Below are positions 34,374-43,886 of a DNA stretch of 64,000 nt, piece after piece. The notes beneath the pieces are model-generated. The model did not search any database and was not told the DNA's origin. It saw only the letters and a program-made list of their open reading frames with translations. Position 1 is the stretch's first letter. Every line of letters starts with the position of its first letter. The translations under genes were made by a program, and so were the position numbers. Source of the stretch: Enterobacter soli ATCC BAA-2102 (GTDB lineage: Bacteria; Pseudomonadota; Gammaproteobacteria; Enterobacterales; Enterobacteriaceae); NCBI RefSeq assembly GCF_001654845.1, contig NZ_LXES01000040.1, forward strand, positions 300,341 through 364,340, written 5' to 3'.

Positions 34374-35627
34374 TTACTTCAAACGCCGATGAAGGCTATT
34401 CCCCACCAGCAACGCCATACACAGCATTAGCGCAATAAACCCGCCCACGCCGTTCCAGCCGTAGTTATGCCAGAATACGCCACCGAGCGTCCCGGCGATA
34501 CTGGATCCCAGATAATAGCTGAACAAGTACAGCGAAGAGGCCTGCCCTTTGGCGCGACGAGCGCGTGGACCAATCCAGCTGCTGGCAACCGAATGCGCGG
34601 CGAAAAAGCCTGCGGAGAAGAGCAACATCCCGGCGAAAATCAGCCACAGCGAAGAGAACAGCGTCATCAGCAGCCCGAGCAGCATCACGCCTGTTGAGAC
34701 CAGCATGACCGGGCCACGGCCAAAGCGTGCGGTCATCGCCCCGGCTTTCGGTGAGCTCCAGGTACCGGTGAGATAGGCAACAGAGAGCAGGCCGACCACC
34801 GCCTGGCTAAGATGCCACGGAGAGAGCATCAACCGATAACCAATGTAGTTGAACAGGGTCACGAACGAACCCATCAACAGGAAGCCGGTCAGGAACAGCC
34901 GCGGAAGCCCTTTATCGCGCCAGTGCAGACGGAAGTTGATAAACAGCGTTTTCGGGCGCAGGGATGTCGGGCGGAAATGGCGTGATTCCGGCAGAATTTT
35001 CCAGAACATCAGCGCAGAGGCCAGGGCAAAGCAGCCAATGACCGCCAGCGCAATACGCCAGTTAAAGATGTCCGTGAACACCCCGCTCAGCAGGCGTCCG
35101 CTCATTCCCCCGATCGAGTTCCCGCTGATATACAGCCCCATTGAGAAGGCGACAAAACTGGGGTGGATCTCTTCGCTAAGGTAAGTCATCCCGACCGCAG
35201 CGACTCCGCTAAGCGATAACCCAATCAGGGCGCGCATCACCAGGATGCCGTGCCAGCTTGTCATCATAGTTGAGAGCAGCGTACAGACGGAGGCCAGCAT
35301 TAATGCCGTTACCATGACCTGCTTGCGGCCAATGGCATCTGAAAGTGGCCCGGTAAACAACAAACCGATCGCCAGCATTCCGGTAGAAATAGAGAGTGAA
35401 ATACTGCTGCTGGCAGGGGATACGCCAAATTCATGGGACAAAACCGGCAGAATAGGCTGAACGCAATACAGCAGAGCAAAGGTTGCCAATCCTGCTGAGA
35501 AGAGCGCCAGCGTGACGCGCATAAATTGAGGAGTACCACGTTTAATGAACTGAACCGGCTGTGATGCTGGGGGTAAATCATCGATGTCGCTTGCCGGCGC
35601 GATATCAATGGTTGTTGTACGACTCAC
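34374..35627 (-). CDS. ynfM: YnfM, MFS efflux transporter
   Basis: 417 residues, the same length as E. coli YnfM, twelve membrane segments. Nearly identical stretches include RVTLALFSAGLATFALLYCV and FSMGLYISGNSIGGMSGRL. In E. coli it has been tied to drug and arabinose efflux, but its natural substrate is not settled. The start is GTG 35627 (SRTTTIDIAPASD), preceded by AAGGAAAC; an ATG 21 bases upstream is less well placed. Divergent from the LysR gene ynfL. Confidence 0.95.
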   Translation of the reverse strand: MSRTTTIDIAPASDIDDLPPASQPVQFIKRGTPQFMRVTLALFSAGLATFALLYCVQPILPVLSHEFGVSPASSSISLSISTGMLAIGLLFTGPLSDAIGRKQVMVTALMLASVCTLLSTMMTSWHGILVMRALIGLSLSGVAAVGMTYLSEEIHPSFVAFSMGLYISGNSIGGMSGRLLSGVFTDIFNWRIALAVIGCFALASALMFWKILPESRHFRPTSLRPKTLFINFRLHWRDKGLPRLFLTGFLLMGSFVTLFNYIGYRLMLSPWHLSQAVVGLLSVAYLTGTWSSPKAGAMTARFGRGPVMLVSTGVMLLGLLMTLFSSLWLIFAGMLLFSAGFFAAHSVASSWIGPRARRAKGQASSLYLFSYYLGSSIAGTLGGVFWHNYGWNGVGGFIALMLCMALLVGNSLHRRLK

Positions 35628-35749
35628 ACAGTTTCCTTGCTTAAACATCCCCGTGATTGGCTGGTGACGGGTATGACCACATGTTCAGGGTAGGAAAATG
35701 TAAATATTCTGTCTAATATATTAATAATCTCAAATGATACTTTAAAGAT

Positions 35750-36655
35750 ATGAATATCGAACTGCGTCACCTGCGCTACTTTATTGCCGTGGCAGAAGAG
35801 CTGCATTTTGGTCGTGCTGCCGCCCGTCTGAACATCTCTCAGCCACCGTTAAGCCAGCAAATTCAGATCCTGGAGCAGCAGGTGGGGGCACGTTTACTGG
35901 CACGGACTAACCGCAGCGTGAGCCTGACGGCGGCGGGGAAACAGTTTCTTGTCGACAGCCGTCAAATCCTGAGCATGGTCGATGACGCTGCCGCCAGAGC
36001 AGAACGGCTCTACCTGGGGGAGGCCGGCGAACTGCGTATCGGTTTTACCTCATCGGCCCCGTTTATCAGCGCGGTATCGGCCACGCTGTCGTCGTTTCGC
36101 CGTCATTTTCCGGATGTCCATCTCCAGACCCGTGAAATCAACACCCGCGAACAAATTGCCCCGCTAAATGAAGGCTCGCTCGATCTGGGCCTGATGCGAA
36201 ATACTCAGTTGCCGGACTCGCTTGAGTGGCAGGTTATCCTGCGCGAGCCGTTGATGGCGATGATCCCGCATGACCACCCGCTGGCCTCACGCCCCACGGT
36301 TTCGCTAGCGGAACTGGCAAAAGAGCCGTTCGTCTTTTTCGACCCGCAGGTGGGCACCGGGCTGTATGACGACATCCTGGGGCTGATGCGTCGTTACGGT
36401 CTTACCCCGACAATGACGCAAGAAGTGGGCGAGGCAATGACTATTATTGGCCTGGTGGCCGCCGGGCTTGGCGTTTCAATCCTTCCGGCCTCATTTAAGC
36501 GGGTACAGTTGCGTGAAATGCGCTGGGTGGCCATTGAGGAAAAAGATGCCATTTCTGAGATGTGGCTGGTATGGTCGAAACACCGGGAACTCAGTCATGC
36601 GGCACAGCGTTTCAAAACGCAGCTGATGACGGCGTCACGGGGGCGAAATGTATAG
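35750..36655 (+). CDS. ynfL: YnfL, LysR-family regulator
   Basis: 301 residues, close to E. coli YnfL (MNIELRHLRYFIAVAEELHF start). DNA-binding helix-turn-helix in about residues 1-60 (AARLNISQPPLSQQIQILE), then the substrate-binding domain. Divergent from ynfM, which it probably regulates; its ligand is unknown. Confidence 0.94.
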   Translation: MNIELRHLRYFIAVAEELHFGRAAARLNISQPPLSQQIQILEQQVGARLLARTNRSVSLTAAGKQFLVDSRQILSMVDDAAARAERLYLGEAGELRIGFTSSAPFISAVSATLSSFRRHFPDVHLQTREINTREQIAPLNEGSLDLGLMRNTQLPDSLEWQVILREPLMAMIPHDHPLASRPTVSLAELAKEPFVFFDPQVGTGLYDDILGLMRRYGLTPTMTQEVGEAMTIIGLVAAGLGVSILPASFKRVQLREMRWVAIEEKDAISEMWLVWSKHRELSHAAQRFKTQLMTASRGRNV

Positions 36656-36671
36656 GGAAAGTGGGTAAAAA

Positions 36672-36687
36672 TGTGCAGTAAATCACA
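36672..36687. promoter_or_regulatory. CRP site upstream of mlc
   Basis: TGTGC-AGTAAA-TCACA matches TGTGA-N6-TCACA at nine of ten positions, about 90-105 bases before the mlc start. E. coli mlc (dgsA) is known to be under cAMP-CRP control. Confidence 0.6.
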
Positions 36688-36775
36688 TGGCTAAGTAAAT
36701 ATTTGACGAGCACCATTGAAGTGCTTCACCATAGCCCACAGTTTATTTCGAAGCTCGAAAATAAGGGAGTACGAG

Positions 36776-37996
36776 GTGGTTGCTGATAGTCAGCCAGGGC
36801 ATATTGATCAGATTAAGCAGACCAACGCTGGCGCGGTTTATCGCCTGATTGATCAGCTTGGTCCGGTTTCGCGTATCGATCTCTCGCGCCTGGCACAACT
36901 GGCACCTGCCAGTATTACCAAAATTGTTCGTGAAATGCTGGAAGCACACCTGGTTCAGGAGACCGAAATTCAGGAGCCGGGCAGCCGTGGCCGCCCTGCG
37001 GTAGGGCTGGTGGTGGAAACTGAGGCGTGGCACTACCTGTCGCTGCGAATCAGCCGCGGCGAAATTTTCCTCGCTCTGCGCGATCTGAGCAGCAAGCTGG
37101 TGGTTGAAGACCGTCTGGAGTTGCCGCTCGATATCGATCAGTCCCTCCTGGACGCTATTCTCACGCATATTGATCAGTTCTTTATTCGCCATCAGCAGCG
37201 CCTTGAGCGTCTGACGGCGATTGCCATTACCATGCCAGGTATTATCGATACGGAAAACGGCATTGTGCACCGGATGCCGTTTTACGATGGTGTCAAAGAG
37301 ATGCCGCTTGGCGAAGTACTGGAAAACCACACCGGCGTGCCGGTCTACATTCAGCACGATATCAGTGCCTGGACGATGGCAGAGGCGCTGTTTGGTGCAT
37401 CCCGCGGCGCACGCGATGTTATTCAGGTGGTTATCGATCATAACGTGGGCGCCGGGGTTATCACCGACGGCCGCCTGCTTCATGCCGGAAGCAGCAGCCT
37501 GGTGGAAATTGGCCATACCCAGGTCGACCCTTATGGTAAGCGCTGCTACTGCGGTAACCACGGGTGCCTGGAAACCATCGCCAGCGTTGAAAGCGTGCTG
37601 GAGCTGGCGCAGGTGCGGCTGAGCCAGTCGATGAGTTCAACGCTGCATGGTCAGCCGTTAACGGTGGATGCCCTGTGTGCGGCGGCGAGGCAGGGCGATC
37701 TGCTGGCAAAAGATATCATCACCGGTGTCGGCAATAACGTCGGCCGTATTCTCGCCATCATGGTGAATTTGTTTAATCCGCAAAAGATATTGATTGGCTC
37801 ACCGCTCAGCCAGGCGGCGGAAATCCTTTTCCCGGCTATCTCCGATTGCATTCGTCAGCAGTCGCTCCCGGCGTACAGTAAGAATATCGTGGTTGAAAGC
37901 ACCCAGTTCTCTAATCAGGGAACCATGGCCGGTGCGGCGCTGGTAAAAGATGCCATGTACAACGGTTCGTTACTGATTCGCTTGCTCCAGGGCTAA
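36776..37996 (+). CDS. mlc: Mlc, ROK-family repressor of sugar uptake
   Basis: 406 residues, equal to E. coli Mlc (DgsA). N-terminal winged helix (LSRLAQLAPASITKIVREML), central ROK domain with the zinc-binding cluster CYCGNHGCLE, and the C-terminal helix end GSLLIRLLQG that helps bind EIICB-Glc. Mlc represses ptsG, the manXYZ and malT genes until unphosphorylated PtsG sequesters it at the membrane. Start is GTG 36776 with AAGGGAG eight to ten bases upstream, as in E. coli; earlier in-frame codons are upstream of the ribosome site. Confidence 0.97.
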   Translation: MVADSQPGHIDQIKQTNAGAVYRLIDQLGPVSRIDLSRLAQLAPASITKIVREMLEAHLVQETEIQEPGSRGRPAVGLVVETEAWHYLSLRISRGEIFLALRDLSSKLVVEDRLELPLDIDQSLLDAILTHIDQFFIRHQQRLERLTAIAITMPGIIDTENGIVHRMPFYDGVKEMPLGEVLENHTGVPVYIQHDISAWTMAEALFGASRGARDVIQVVIDHNVGAGVITDGRLLHAGSSSLVEIGHTQVDPYGKRCYCGNHGCLETIASVESVLELAQVRLSQSMSSTLHGQPLTVDALCAAARQGDLLAKDIITGVGNNVGRILAIMVNLFNPQKILIGSPLSQAAEILFPAISDCIRQQSLPAYSKNIVVESTQFSNQGTMAGAALVKDAMYNGSLLIRLLQG

Positions 37997-38024
37997 CTCA
38001 TTTCCACAGATGTAAGAAAAATTG

Positions 38025-38046
38025 CGCTATCTCAAGCCGGATAGCG
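38025..38046 (+). terminator. hairpin after mlc
   Basis: CGCTATC-tcaagccg-GATAGCG, 28 bases after the mlc stop codon, without a T-run. Possible weak terminator. Confidence 0.35.
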
Positions 38047-38127
38047 TATGCATCCCGTAGACTTCCCCCCACTGAATTATTTACCTGGTTTATATTTTAG
38101 AAGCATCACCAAGAGGTGGGATGAGTC

Positions 38128-38823
38128 ATGCTTAAGCGTTTCTTTGTAACGGGTACTGATACCTCTGTCGGAAAGACCGTTGTGTCCCGCGCTTTGCTGC
38201 AAGCCCTGGCGGCAAACGGTAAATGTGTTGCAGGGTACAAACCGGTCGCAAAAGGCAGTAAAGAGACGCCTGAAGGACTGCGTAATAAAGATGCGCTGGT
38301 CCTGCAAAGTGTCTCAACGCTGGAATTGCCGTATCACGCCGTAAATCCTATCGCGTTAAGCGAAGATGAAAGCAGCGTGGCGCACAGCGGCCTTATCAAT
38401 TACACCCTGTTGTCAGACGGCCTGGCAAACCTGAGCGAAAAGGTTGACCACGTTGTTGTCGAGGGGACGGGCGGCTGGCGCAGCCTGATGAACGATTTGC
38501 GTCCGCTGTCAGAATGGGTTGTTCAGGAACAACTGCCGGTCATTATGGTGGTGGGCATTCAGGAAGGGTGCATCAACCATGCGTTGTTGACAGCGCAGGC
38601 GATTGCCAATGACGGCCTGCCATTAGTGGGGTGGGTGGCAAACCGCATCAACCCGGGGCTGGCGCATTACGCTGAAATTATCGATGTGCTGAGCAAAAAA
38701 CTGCCGGGGCCATTAGTTGGCGAGCTGCCTTATCTGCCCCGTGCCGAACAGCGCGAGCTATCGCAGTATATCAATCTCTCCGCGCTCGGTAGCGTGTTGT
38801 CCGTAGATAGAGTCGTGGCGTAA
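38128..38823 (+). CDS. bioD2: BioD2 (YnfK), dethiobiotin synthetase paralogue
   Basis: 231 residues, same length as E. coli YnfK/BioD2 and highly similar. ATP-dependent carboxylation enzyme of biotin synthesis: phosphate loop GTDTSVGKT (residues 8-16), substrate-binding [11 protein letters not shown], and the NRINPG base-binding motif. Usually a second copy of BioD outside the bio operon; its physiological role is uncertain. Its last 66 bases overlap the 3' end of clcB on the other strand. Confidence 0.95.
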   Translation: MLKRFFVTGTDTSVGKTVVSRALLQALAANGKCVAGYKPVAKGSKETPEGLRNKDALVLQSVSTLELPYHAVNPIALSEDESSVAHSGLINYTLLSDGLANLSEKVDHVVVEGTGGWRSLMNDLRPLSEWVVQEQLPVIMVVGIQEGCINHALLTAQAIANDGLPLVGWVANRINPGLAHYAEIIDVLSKKLPGPLVGELPYLPRAEQRELSQYINLSALGSVLSVDRVVA

Positions 38824-40068
38824 CGTCCTCGACAGCACCGAGGCAATCACACACGCAACCAGTAAACCGGGCAACAGCGAATACTGCCCGGTCATTTCAC
38901 AGACCATCAGCGCCGACATGATCGGCGCATGTGTGGTGGCCGCCAGCAGCGTTGCCATTCCCGCCAGCCCCAGCAAAATAGCGGTTTCCGAACCAGGGAA
39001 CCACAGCGCGAAGATCTGCGCAAACAGCATTCCTGTCGCCATACCGACGAACAGCGTCGGGGTGAACACCCCGCCCGGCGCGCCCGAACCGCTGCTTGCC
39101 AGCACCGCCAGCAATTTACAGATAAAGACCCCGGCAATCACCGTCAGCAACGGCGGGGAGAGCAGAAACGCCTGTACCACGCTGTAGCCATTGCCCCAGA
39201 CTTTTGGTGTCAGGAGCGACAACAACCCGACAATCAGGCCGCCAAGCGCAAGCTGGAACGGCGGCGAGAGCTTGAGCCGCAGAAAAAGAGCGTGGCTTGC
39301 GTCCATCAGCCACATCAGCAACGGGCCACACACACCGGCCAGCAGCCCCATCCCCAGCATGAGCGCATAATCAACGGCGGTCAGCGTGTCGCTAAGATGC
39401 ACCTCATAGAGCGTGCTGGCGCCCGGGCTGAGCAGGCGTGTGGTGAGCAACGCTACCACGGCCGCAATCACCACCGGGCCAAGCGAGGCCAGCATCAGCG
39501 TGCCAAACAAAATCTCGGCGATGAACAGGCTTCCGGCCAGTGGCGCGTGGTAGGCGCTGGCCATCCCGGCGGCGGCACCGCAGGCAATCCACAATTTCCA
39601 TTCTGATTTCGGGGTGAAGCGTTGGGCAAAAAACGATGCGGCAAGCGCCGCGAGCAGGATCATCGCGCCTTCACGGCCGATGGCGCTGCCGCTGGATACC
39701 ACCAGCAATGATGCCAGCGATTTAACAAGGCTGGCGCCGTAGTCGAATTGCCCGTCACCCGTTTCGAGGGCTTCCATGTAATCGGTAGGCGCCTGAGGAC
39801 GTTGCGCGGTCAGCCGTTGCCATCCCCAGAGCAGTAATCCTGCCGCCAGCCCACCCAGTGCCGGCGTGAGTGCCCGTCGCCAGGGGGAAAGTTCGCCCGC
39901 AGCATTCACCAGGCTGCCGCTCTGATTACCCAGAAACAGCCATTCGAGCAGGAACATCGCGTGGCGAAAAACGGCCACGGCCAGCGCGGCCAGCACGCCT
40001 GTCAGGGTGGCAATCAGGAGCCGGCGAAACATGGCGCGAATGTCGGGATAAGTATGAAGACGTTGCAT
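38758..40068 (-). CDS. clcB: ClcB, voltage-gated ClC-type chloride channel homologue
   Basis: 436 residues. ClC-family membrane protein with the selectivity-filter motifs [10 protein letters not shown] (GREGP-like) and [14 protein letters not shown] (GxFxP). In E. coli ClcB contributes to extreme acid resistance as an electrical shunt. The C-terminus after DSIYGQH is longer than in E. coli and is read from sequence antisense to the end of bioD2. The start is uncertain: ATG 40068 ([14 protein letters not shown]) or ATG 40032 (MFRRLL), neither with a strong ribosome site. Confidence 0.92.
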   Translation of the reverse strand: MQRLHTYPDIRAMFRRLLIATLTGVLAALAVAVFRHAMFLLEWLFLGNQSGSLVNAAGELSPWRRALTPALGGLAAGLLLWGWQRLTAQRPQAPTDYMEALETGDGQFDYGASLVKSLASLLVVSSGSAIGREGAMILLAALAASFFAQRFTPKSEWKLWIACGAAAGMASAYHAPLAGSLFIAEILFGTLMLASLGPVVIAAVVALLTTRLLSPGASTLYEVHLSDTLTAVDYALMLGMGLLAGVCGPLLMWLMDASHALFLRLKLSPPFQLALGGLIVGLLSLLTPKVWGNGYSVVQAFLLSPPLLTVIAGVFICKLLAVLASSGSGAPGGVFTPTLFVGMATGMLFAQIFALWFPGSETAILLGLAGMATLLAATTHAPIMSALMVCEMTGQYSLLPGLLVACVIASVLSRTLRHDSIYGQHATERGEIDILR

Positions 40069-40140
40069 GGGGCACGCGTAAACGGGATAGATACAATATT
40101 GTGATGGGAAATCGCGAGGTTAGCAAAAGGTATGCGTGCG

Positions 40141-40164
40141 AAAAAAAGCCGGGCATTGCCCGGC
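40141..40164 (-). terminator. terminator of the osmVWXY operon
   Basis: On the minus strand GCCGGGC-aat-GCCCGGC followed by seven T residues, just after the osmV stop codon. Confidence 0.92.
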
Positions 40165-40170
40165 CTGGTA

Positions 40171-41319
40171 TTAGCTCTCGCTAGAAATATTCAGCGCCCG
40201 ACGTGTGCGGCCTGAGCTCAGATATTCCGCAATGTAATCCTGAGAAATTTCGCCGTTATAGCGCCCATCTTCATCGACGATCGGCATCCAGCTGGCGTTG
40301 CTCTCGTACAGACGGGACAACACCACGCGCAGGTTATCTTCGGCTTTGCCGGTCATGCGGAACGGGTGCAGGATATCCCGGCACGTTCCGCTGGCGTTCC
40401 GCGCTTCACGGCGCTTCACAAAGCCCAGCGGTTTGCCCTGGTCATCCACCACGGTAATGGCACGAATATCGTTGTCATCCATTGTGGCAAAGGCCTCTGG
40501 CAGTGGTGTTGCTTCACGCGCCGTGATGGTGGGCTGCTGATCGGTTACATCACCGGCAGAAACCAGCAGCAGGCGCTTCAGGGTTCTGTCCTGCCCGACA
40601 AACGAGCCGACAAACTCATTCGCCGGTTTTGCCAGCAGTTCGTCCGGGCTGGCGCACTGAACAATCCGCCCCTGACGGAAGACGGCGATCCGGTCGCCAA
40701 GCTTAAGCGCTTCATCGATATCATGGCTCACCAGCATGACCGTCTTTTTCAGCTTACGCTGCATCTCCAGGAACTGATTCTGGATCACCTCACGGTTAAT
40801 CGGGTCGACGGCGCCGAACGGTTCATCCATCAGGAGCACCGGCGGATCTGCCGCCAGAGCGCGTATCACGCCGATACGCTGCTGTTGCCCGCCGGACATT
40901 TCACGCGGATAGCGGTTCAGGAACTTATGCGGATCCATTGCCACCATGTCCATCAGCTCTTGCGCGCGGGTTTTGCAGCGCGCTTTGTCCCAGCCCAACA
41001 TGCGCGGCACCACGGTAATGTTCTCTTCAATGGTCATATTCGGGAACAGACCGATCTGCTGGATGACGTAACCAATGTTGCGGCGCAGGGTGACGGTATC
41101 CATCCCGCTGGTGTCTTCGCCGTTGATGAGGATCGTCCCGCTGCTCGGGGCGATCAGGCGATTAATCATCTTCAGGGTGGTGGTTTTCCCGCACCCGGAA
41201 GGGCCAAGCAGGACGCACATTTCCCCTTCAGGAACGTTCAGGTTGACGTTGTCGACAGCCTTCACGGTCTGCCCTTGTTTCTGTGAAAAGTGTTTGCTGA
41301 GGTTTTCCAGTTTTATCAT
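40171..41319 (-). CDS. osmV: OsmV, ABC ATPase of the OsmU osmoprotectant importer
   Basis: 382 residues. Walker A LLGPSGCGKTTTLK near residue 35, signature MSGGQQQRIGV, Walker B VLLMDEPFGAVD, then two C-terminal CBS domains (about 255-375) of the kind that sense ionic strength in OpuA. Salmonella OsmU (OsmVWXY) imports glycine betaine and choline-O-sulfate, and the gene order next to clcB matches that locus. ATG 41319 shares one base with the osmW stop. Last gene of the operon. Confidence 0.93.
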   Translation of the reverse strand: MIKLENLSKHFSQKQGQTVKAVDNVNLNVPEGEMCVLLGPSGCGKTTTLKMINRLIAPSSGTILINGEDTSGMDTVTLRRNIGYVIQQIGLFPNMTIEENITVVPRMLGWDKARCKTRAQELMDMVAMDPHKFLNRYPREMSGGQQQRIGVIRALAADPPVLLMDEPFGAVDPINREVIQNQFLEMQRKLKKTVMLVSHDIDEALKLGDRIAVFRQGRIVQCASPDELLAKPANEFVGSFVGQDRTLKRLLLVSAGDVTDQQPTITAREATPLPEAFATMDDNDIRAITVVDDQGKPLGFVKRREARNASGTCRDILHPFRMTGKAEDNLRVVLSRLYESNASWMPIVDEDGRYNGEISQDYIAEYLSSGRTRRALNISSES

Positions 41320-41966
41320 TATCGAATCCCCTTCGGAGTCAGCACGACCTGGAGGCGATGCAGCAACCAGTCGAGCACAATGGCTAAAAGACAAATCATC
41401 AGTGCGCCCGCAATCAACATTCGGATATCGCTGCCGCCAATGCCGTTAAGCAGCAGCAGGCCCAGCCCGCCCGCGCCGATGACGGCGGCAATCGCCATGA
41501 CCCCAATGTTCATCACCACGGCGGTGCGGATCCCGCCGAAAATCACCGGCAGCGCCATCGGAATTTCGACCCAGCGCAGACGCTGCCAGAAGGTCATACC
41601 GATGCCGCGTCCTGCTTCCCGCAAGCCCGGCGGCAGGCTGTCGAGCGCGGTATGGGTGTTGCGCACAATCGGCAGTAACGAGTAGAGGAACACCGCCGTA
41701 ATGGCGGGCAGGGCACCAATACCCTGACCGATCAGCGAAAAGAGCGGGATCATCAGGCCGAACAGGGCAATCGACGGAATGGTCAGCACAAGCGTGGCAA
41801 TACCGAGTACGGGCGTGGCCAGCCATTTATGGCGGACAATCAAAATACCCAGCGGCACGCCCGTGATGATGGCTAAACCAACGGCGAGCGCCACCAGCCA
41901 CAGGTGCTGTAGCGTCAGGGTTAACAGGTAGCTCCAGTTATCAAGGATGTAATGAACGGTATCCAT
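41319..41966 (-). CDS. osmW: OsmW, ABC permease of OsmU
   Basis: 215 residues, five or six membrane segments, with the permease EAA-type loop GLREAGRGIGMTFWQRLRWV that docks on the ATPase. It forms the channel together with OsmY. Its stop codon overlaps the osmV start (TAATG) and it begins eight bases after osmX. Confidence 0.92.
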   Translation of the reverse strand: MDTVHYILDNWSYLLTLTLQHLWLVALAVGLAIITGVPLGILIVRHKWLATPVLGIATLVLTIPSIALFGLMIPLFSLIGQGIGALPAITAVFLYSLLPIVRNTHTALDSLPPGLREAGRGIGMTFWQRLRWVEIPMALPVIFGGIRTAVVMNIGVMAIAAVIGAGGLGLLLLNGIGGSDIRMLIAGALMICLLAIVLDWLLHRLQVVLTPKGIR

Positions 41967-41974
41967 AGCGCCTC

Positions 41975-42874
41975 CTACAGCATCTGCTTGCTACGCAGGA
42001 AATCACGGGCGACCTGCTGCGGTGACTGATGATCGATATCCACTTTTTTATTCAGTTCGGTGATAACGTCGTTGTTGAGCTGGCCAGAAAGGGTATCCAG
42101 CGCCTCTTCCAGCCCGGGATTGGCCTCCAGCGTGTCTTTGCGTACCACCGGAGTGACCGCGTAGCTCGGGAAGAAACCTTTATCGTCTTCCAGTACCTTC
42201 AGGTCAAAACCCTTCACGCGCCCGTCGGTGGTGTAAATCAGCCCGGCATCGACAAAGCCATCGCGAACGGCGTTATAAACCAGCCCCGGGTCCATCTGGC
42301 GGATTTGCGGGCGATCCAGCGTCATGTTGTACGCCGCCTGGAGGGGTTTCATCCCGTCGCTGCGCCCGGCAAATTCCAGGTCTAAACCCAGCAGCCAGTT
42401 GTTGTCCGGATCGGTTTTGCGGATCTGCTCAATCTTCGCCACCAGCTCCGACAAGGTATTGATGTGCTCGGCCTCGGCACGCTTGCGTTGCATGGCGAAG
42501 GCATAGGTGTTGTTCATATTCGCCGGTTTGAGCCAGACCAGACCGTGCTTCGCATCCAGGCGTTTTACCGTCTCGTAAGACTCCTGCGGTGACATGCGTT
42601 TGTTGATGTGGTTAAAGATGATGAGGGACGTACCGGTGTACTCCCAGGTCATATCAATCTGTTTATTGATCATCGCGTTACGGGAAATCACCGTCGCAAT
42701 ATTGGTTTGCGGCTGCACCTGAAAACCTTTCTTTTGCAGGTATTGCACCGTCATAGCCGACAAAATGTGCTGCTCGGTAAAACTCTTGGTCGCCAGAATC
42801 AGCGGGGCGGCGAACGTCTGGCTGGAGAACAGCGCCGCAGCACAGAGGGCCGTGAGGCCGGAAAGTAATCTCAT
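41975..42874 (-). CDS. osmX: OsmX, periplasmic substrate-binding protein of OsmU
   Basis: 299 residues. Signal peptide 1-22 ([16 protein letters not shown]). OpuAC-type binding protein: [20 protein letters not shown] at the N-terminus, [12 protein letters not shown] in the middle, and [16 protein letters not shown] near the hinge. It binds quaternary ammonium osmoprotectants and delivers them to OsmWY. Confidence 0.93.
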   Translation of the reverse strand: MRLLSGLTALCAAALFSSQTFAAPLILATKSFTEQHILSAMTVQYLQKKGFQVQPQTNIATVISRNAMINKQIDMTWEYTGTSLIIFNHINKRMSPQESYETVKRLDAKHGLVWLKPANMNNTYAFAMQRKRAEAEHINTLSELVAKIEQIRKTDPDNNWLLGLDLEFAGRSDGMKPLQAAYNMTLDRPQIRQMDPGLVYNAVRDGFVDAGLIYTTDGRVKGFDLKVLEDDKGFFPSYAVTPVVRKDTLEANPGLEEALDTLSGQLNNDVITELNKKVDIDHQSPQQVARDFLRSKQML

Positions 42875-42892
42875 AAAAGCTCCTTGTTATTG

Positions 42893-43606
42893 TTATTGAG
42901 CGAGATGCGGGCTCATCACGCGGCCCAGCGCGGCCAGTAAGGTATCCAGAATCAGGGCGAAGAGTGCGGTCGCCACCGCGCCCAGGATCAGCGTCGGGAA
43001 GTCGTTAAGGTAGATGCCGGGGAAGATCAGCTCGCCGTAGCTGCTGGCACCAATCAGGAAGGCCAGCGGCGCCGTACCGACGTTGATCGCTGTGGCAATA
43101 CGAATACCGGAGAGCATCACCGGCCAGGCGTTAGGGATCTCGACCTGAAGCAGACGTTGCCACCGGGTCATCCCGATGCCGTTAGCGGCTTCCAGCAAGG
43201 AGGCCGGCACCGAGCACAATCCGGCGTAGGTGTTACGCACAATCGGCAACAGTGACGCCAGGAACAGCGCGATAACGGCGGGTTTATCGCCAATGCCGAT
43301 CACCACCATCGCCAGTGCCAGCACGGCCAGTGGCGGCAGGGTATTGCCGACGTTAAAAATTTGCATCACGTATTCGGCTACCCCGCGTGCTGCGGGGCGG
43401 CTCAGCAAGATCCCGCTTGGGATGCCGATCAACAGTGCGAAGAACATCGACGAGAAAACCAGTATCAGGTGCTGCTGCCCGAGGTAGATCAAATCGACCT
43501 GGCGCGCTTTGATTGTCTCAAGCCCGATGCCCCAGGTCAGAAGGGCAAGTATTGCGATAATGGCGGCGATAAAAAGCAGAGAACGTTTTAGTAATGACGC
43601 GTGCAT
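42893..43606 (-). CDS. osmY: OsmY (OsmU permease; not the E. coli periplasmic OsmY)
   Basis: 237 residues, about six membrane segments, with permease loop SLLEAANGIGMTRWQRLLQV. First gene of the operon osmY-osmX-osmW-osmV. Start ATG 43606 follows GGGAG; another ATG 24 bases upstream precedes that ribosome site. The name follows the Salmonella OsmU system; the unrelated stress protein OsmY of E. coli carries the same symbol. Confidence 0.88.
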   Translation of the reverse strand: MHASLLKRSLLFIAAIIAILALLTWGIGLETIKARQVDLIYLGQQHLILVFSSMFFALLIGIPSGILLSRPAARGVAEYVMQIFNVGNTLPPLAVLALAMVVIGIGDKPAVIALFLASLLPIVRNTYAGLCSVPASLLEAANGIGMTRWQRLLQVEIPNAWPVMLSGIRIATAINVGTAPLAFLIGASSYGELIFPGIYLNDFPTLILGAVATALFALILDTLLAALGRVMSPHLAQ

Positions 43607-43821
43607 TGCGGTGTGTCTCCCTGTGCTCATGCGTTATAGCAACCACCGGTTGCCTGTTGTTATGCCATGTTTTGGCAGGGGTAGTTGAGCTATAGCAAGT
43701 GACCGGGAAGGGTTCCAGCGAAGGGGGAAAATCAGTAACCCTATGATTAATGAGTAAACCTTGTGTCAGGCCAGAGGGGGTAAGGGCTGGCTATGGGAGA
43801 GGCAGAATAGTCCTAAAGACG

Positions 43822-43850
43822 AAAATGAAATGTGACACCGTCACATTTCA
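43822..43850 (-). terminator. terminator of the epimerase-like gene
   Basis: TGAAATGTGAC-3 nt-GTCACATTTCA, an 11-bp perfect stem with a 3-nt loop, followed on the minus strand by TTTTCGTCTTT. It lies 36 bases after the epimerase-like stop codon. Confidence 0.75.
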
Positions 43851-43886
43851 GGCCGCGCGCCCGGTGTGCGGGCGACGCGTTTTACC

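Noticed and set aside
39918..40157. Open frames antisense to clcB
   Set aside because: Shadows of clcB with no start signals or family features.
43826..43850. Palindrome with TGTGA and TCACA as a CRP site for the osm operon
   Set aside because: The half sites are five bases apart, not six, and a T-run follows on the minus strand just after the epimerase-like gene, so a terminator fits better.
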